Source: Bacillota bacterium (GTDB lineage Bacteria > Bacillota_B > Desulfitobacteriia > Desulfitobacteriales > Desulfitobacteriaceae). Taken from it: a stretch of DNA of 6,544 nt. Within the stretch, counting starts at the first letter, position 1, and each line of letters starts with the position of its first letter. The translations under genes were made by a program, and so were the position numbers. The notes under the pieces were generated by a model that saw only the letters and a list, made by a program, of their open reading frames with translations, did not search any database and was not told the origin of the DNA. The stretch is taken from NCBI GenBank assembly GCA_021779415.1, contig JAJYAS010000200.1:1-6544 (forward strand), given 5' to 3'. This document shows positions 5,924-6,544 of this stretch, piece after piece.

Positions 5924-6544
5924 ATGTTCATAAACGTTAAAATCTCGCGACGAAGGCTCTCGTTAGGCGGGATTTTCTTTCTATTGCTGGCAGGGTTCGT
6001 GACAAAGAATTGGATTATGGTGTCAAATTCTCCAGTCACAAAACCCATTGAACAAATCAAAACAGATCAGAAGGTCATGGCATTAACGATTAATGTTGAT
6101 TGGGGCGAAGAATTTATCCCTGCCATTTTAGATGCTTTGGATAAGGGTCATGCGCGAGCGACATTTTTTGTCACTGGACGCTGGGCCAAGAAAAATCCGG
6201 AATTGTTAAAAACAATGGCTAAACGAGGGCATCAAATTGAAAACCATGGGTATTCTCACCCCCATCCTGATCAGATTTCCGTAGGAGCTAACCAAGAAGA
6301 AATTAATAAGACGGAACGAATCATTGAAGGTATCCTTGGTCAAAAAACACGTTTTTACGCACCACCCTACGGTGAAAAGGGCATTTCAGGGTTACGGGCT
6401 GCTGATGAATTGGGCTATCAGACAATTCTTTGGACCTTAGACACGGTGGATTGGCGGAGTGACAGTACGACGGAGATTATTATTAAACGGATTGTTAACC
6501 CAGCAATACGGTTTGGCATAAAACCCGATAAGAGGGGTGCGATT
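5924..6544 (+). CDS. ylxY: YlxY-like polysaccharide deacetylase-family protein, 3'-truncated by window edge
   Basis: This is a predicted membrane-anchored protein with an extracytoplasmic NodB/CE4 fold, the family that deacetylates peptidoglycan or chitin-type sugars. The reading frame is open to the window end (207 codons). Residues 9-11 are RRR, followed by a hydrophobic segment at about 12-26, consistent with a signal anchor and an N-in orientation. The domain starts at about 50 (KVMALTINVDWGEE) and has ATFFVTGRW (79-87), NHGYSH (107-112, the HxxxH zinc motif), FYAPPYG (144-150) and LWTLDTVDW (169-177). Two usual catalytic residues are changed: N57 stands where the catalytic Asp is expected, and A146 replaces the Arg of RPPYG. 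Start is ATG with AAGGAGG at 5907-5913. Position right after pnp and the INVDWG and APP motifs match the sporulation-associated YlxY group. Enzyme activity is uncertain; a PdaB-like relative is the alternative. Confidence 0.85.
   Translation, partial: MFINVKISRRRLSLGGIFFLLLAGFVTKNWIMVSNSPVTKPIEQIKTDQKVMALTINVDWGEEFIPAILDALDKGHARATFFVTGRWAKKNPELLKTMAKRGHQIENHGYSHPHPDQISVGANQEEINKTERIIEGILGQKTRFYAPPYGEKGISGLRAADELGYQTILWTLDTVDWRSDSTTEIIIKRIVNPAIRFGIKPDKRGAI

Overview
The window looks like a piece of the conserved translation, RNA-processing and RNA-decay gene cluster of an endospore-forming Firmicute. The gene order is rbfA - nrnA (DHH phosphoesterase) - truB - ribF - rpsO - pnp - ylxY-like polysaccharide deacetylase, all on the + strand. 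This is the downstream half of the nusA-infB region as known from Bacillus subtilis, with a DHH gene between rbfA and truB as in clostridial lineages. The strong AGGAGG ribosome binding sites, the GTG and TTG starts, the middling GC content (judged by eye) and the protein wording suggest a Desulfitobacterium/Desulfosporosinus-type member of the Peptococcaceae/Desulfitobacteriaceae. The genus is an inference from memory, not from a search.

Layout: 1-315 is the 3' part of rbfA. nrnA (308-1294) overlaps rbfA by 8 nt, and truB (1278-2162, TTG start) overlaps nrnA by 17 nt. ribF (2180-3106, GTG start) follows after 17 nt, so these four genes form a tightly coupled transcription unit. A 146-nt gap then carries a near-consensus sigma-A promoter and a structured leader for rpsO (3253-3519), which ends in a clear intrinsic terminator. 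After a 199-nt gap comes pnp (3719-5842, GTG start). An 81-nt gap leads to a membrane-anchored deacetylase-like gene that runs off the window end (5924-6544).

Functional theme: RbfA (30S maturation), TruB (tRNA psi55) and S15 (30S assembly) build the translation apparatus. PNPase shortens RNA from its 3' end, and NrnA removes the very short oligonucleotides left over. RibF makes FMN and FAD, and is a conserved neighbour without an obvious mechanistic link. The last gene belongs to the sporulation-associated YlxY type.

I see no mobile element, CRISPR array, tRNA or rRNA, and no new multi-gene system. The points worth a second look are regulatory: a possible S15-binding pseudoknot leader in front of rpsO whose loop can pair with the Shine-Dalgarno region, a perfect 12-bp terminator-like hairpin inside the start of nrnA, and a hairpin that would mask the ribosome binding site of the ylxY-like gene. 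The ylxY-like protein also has altered catalytic motifs.
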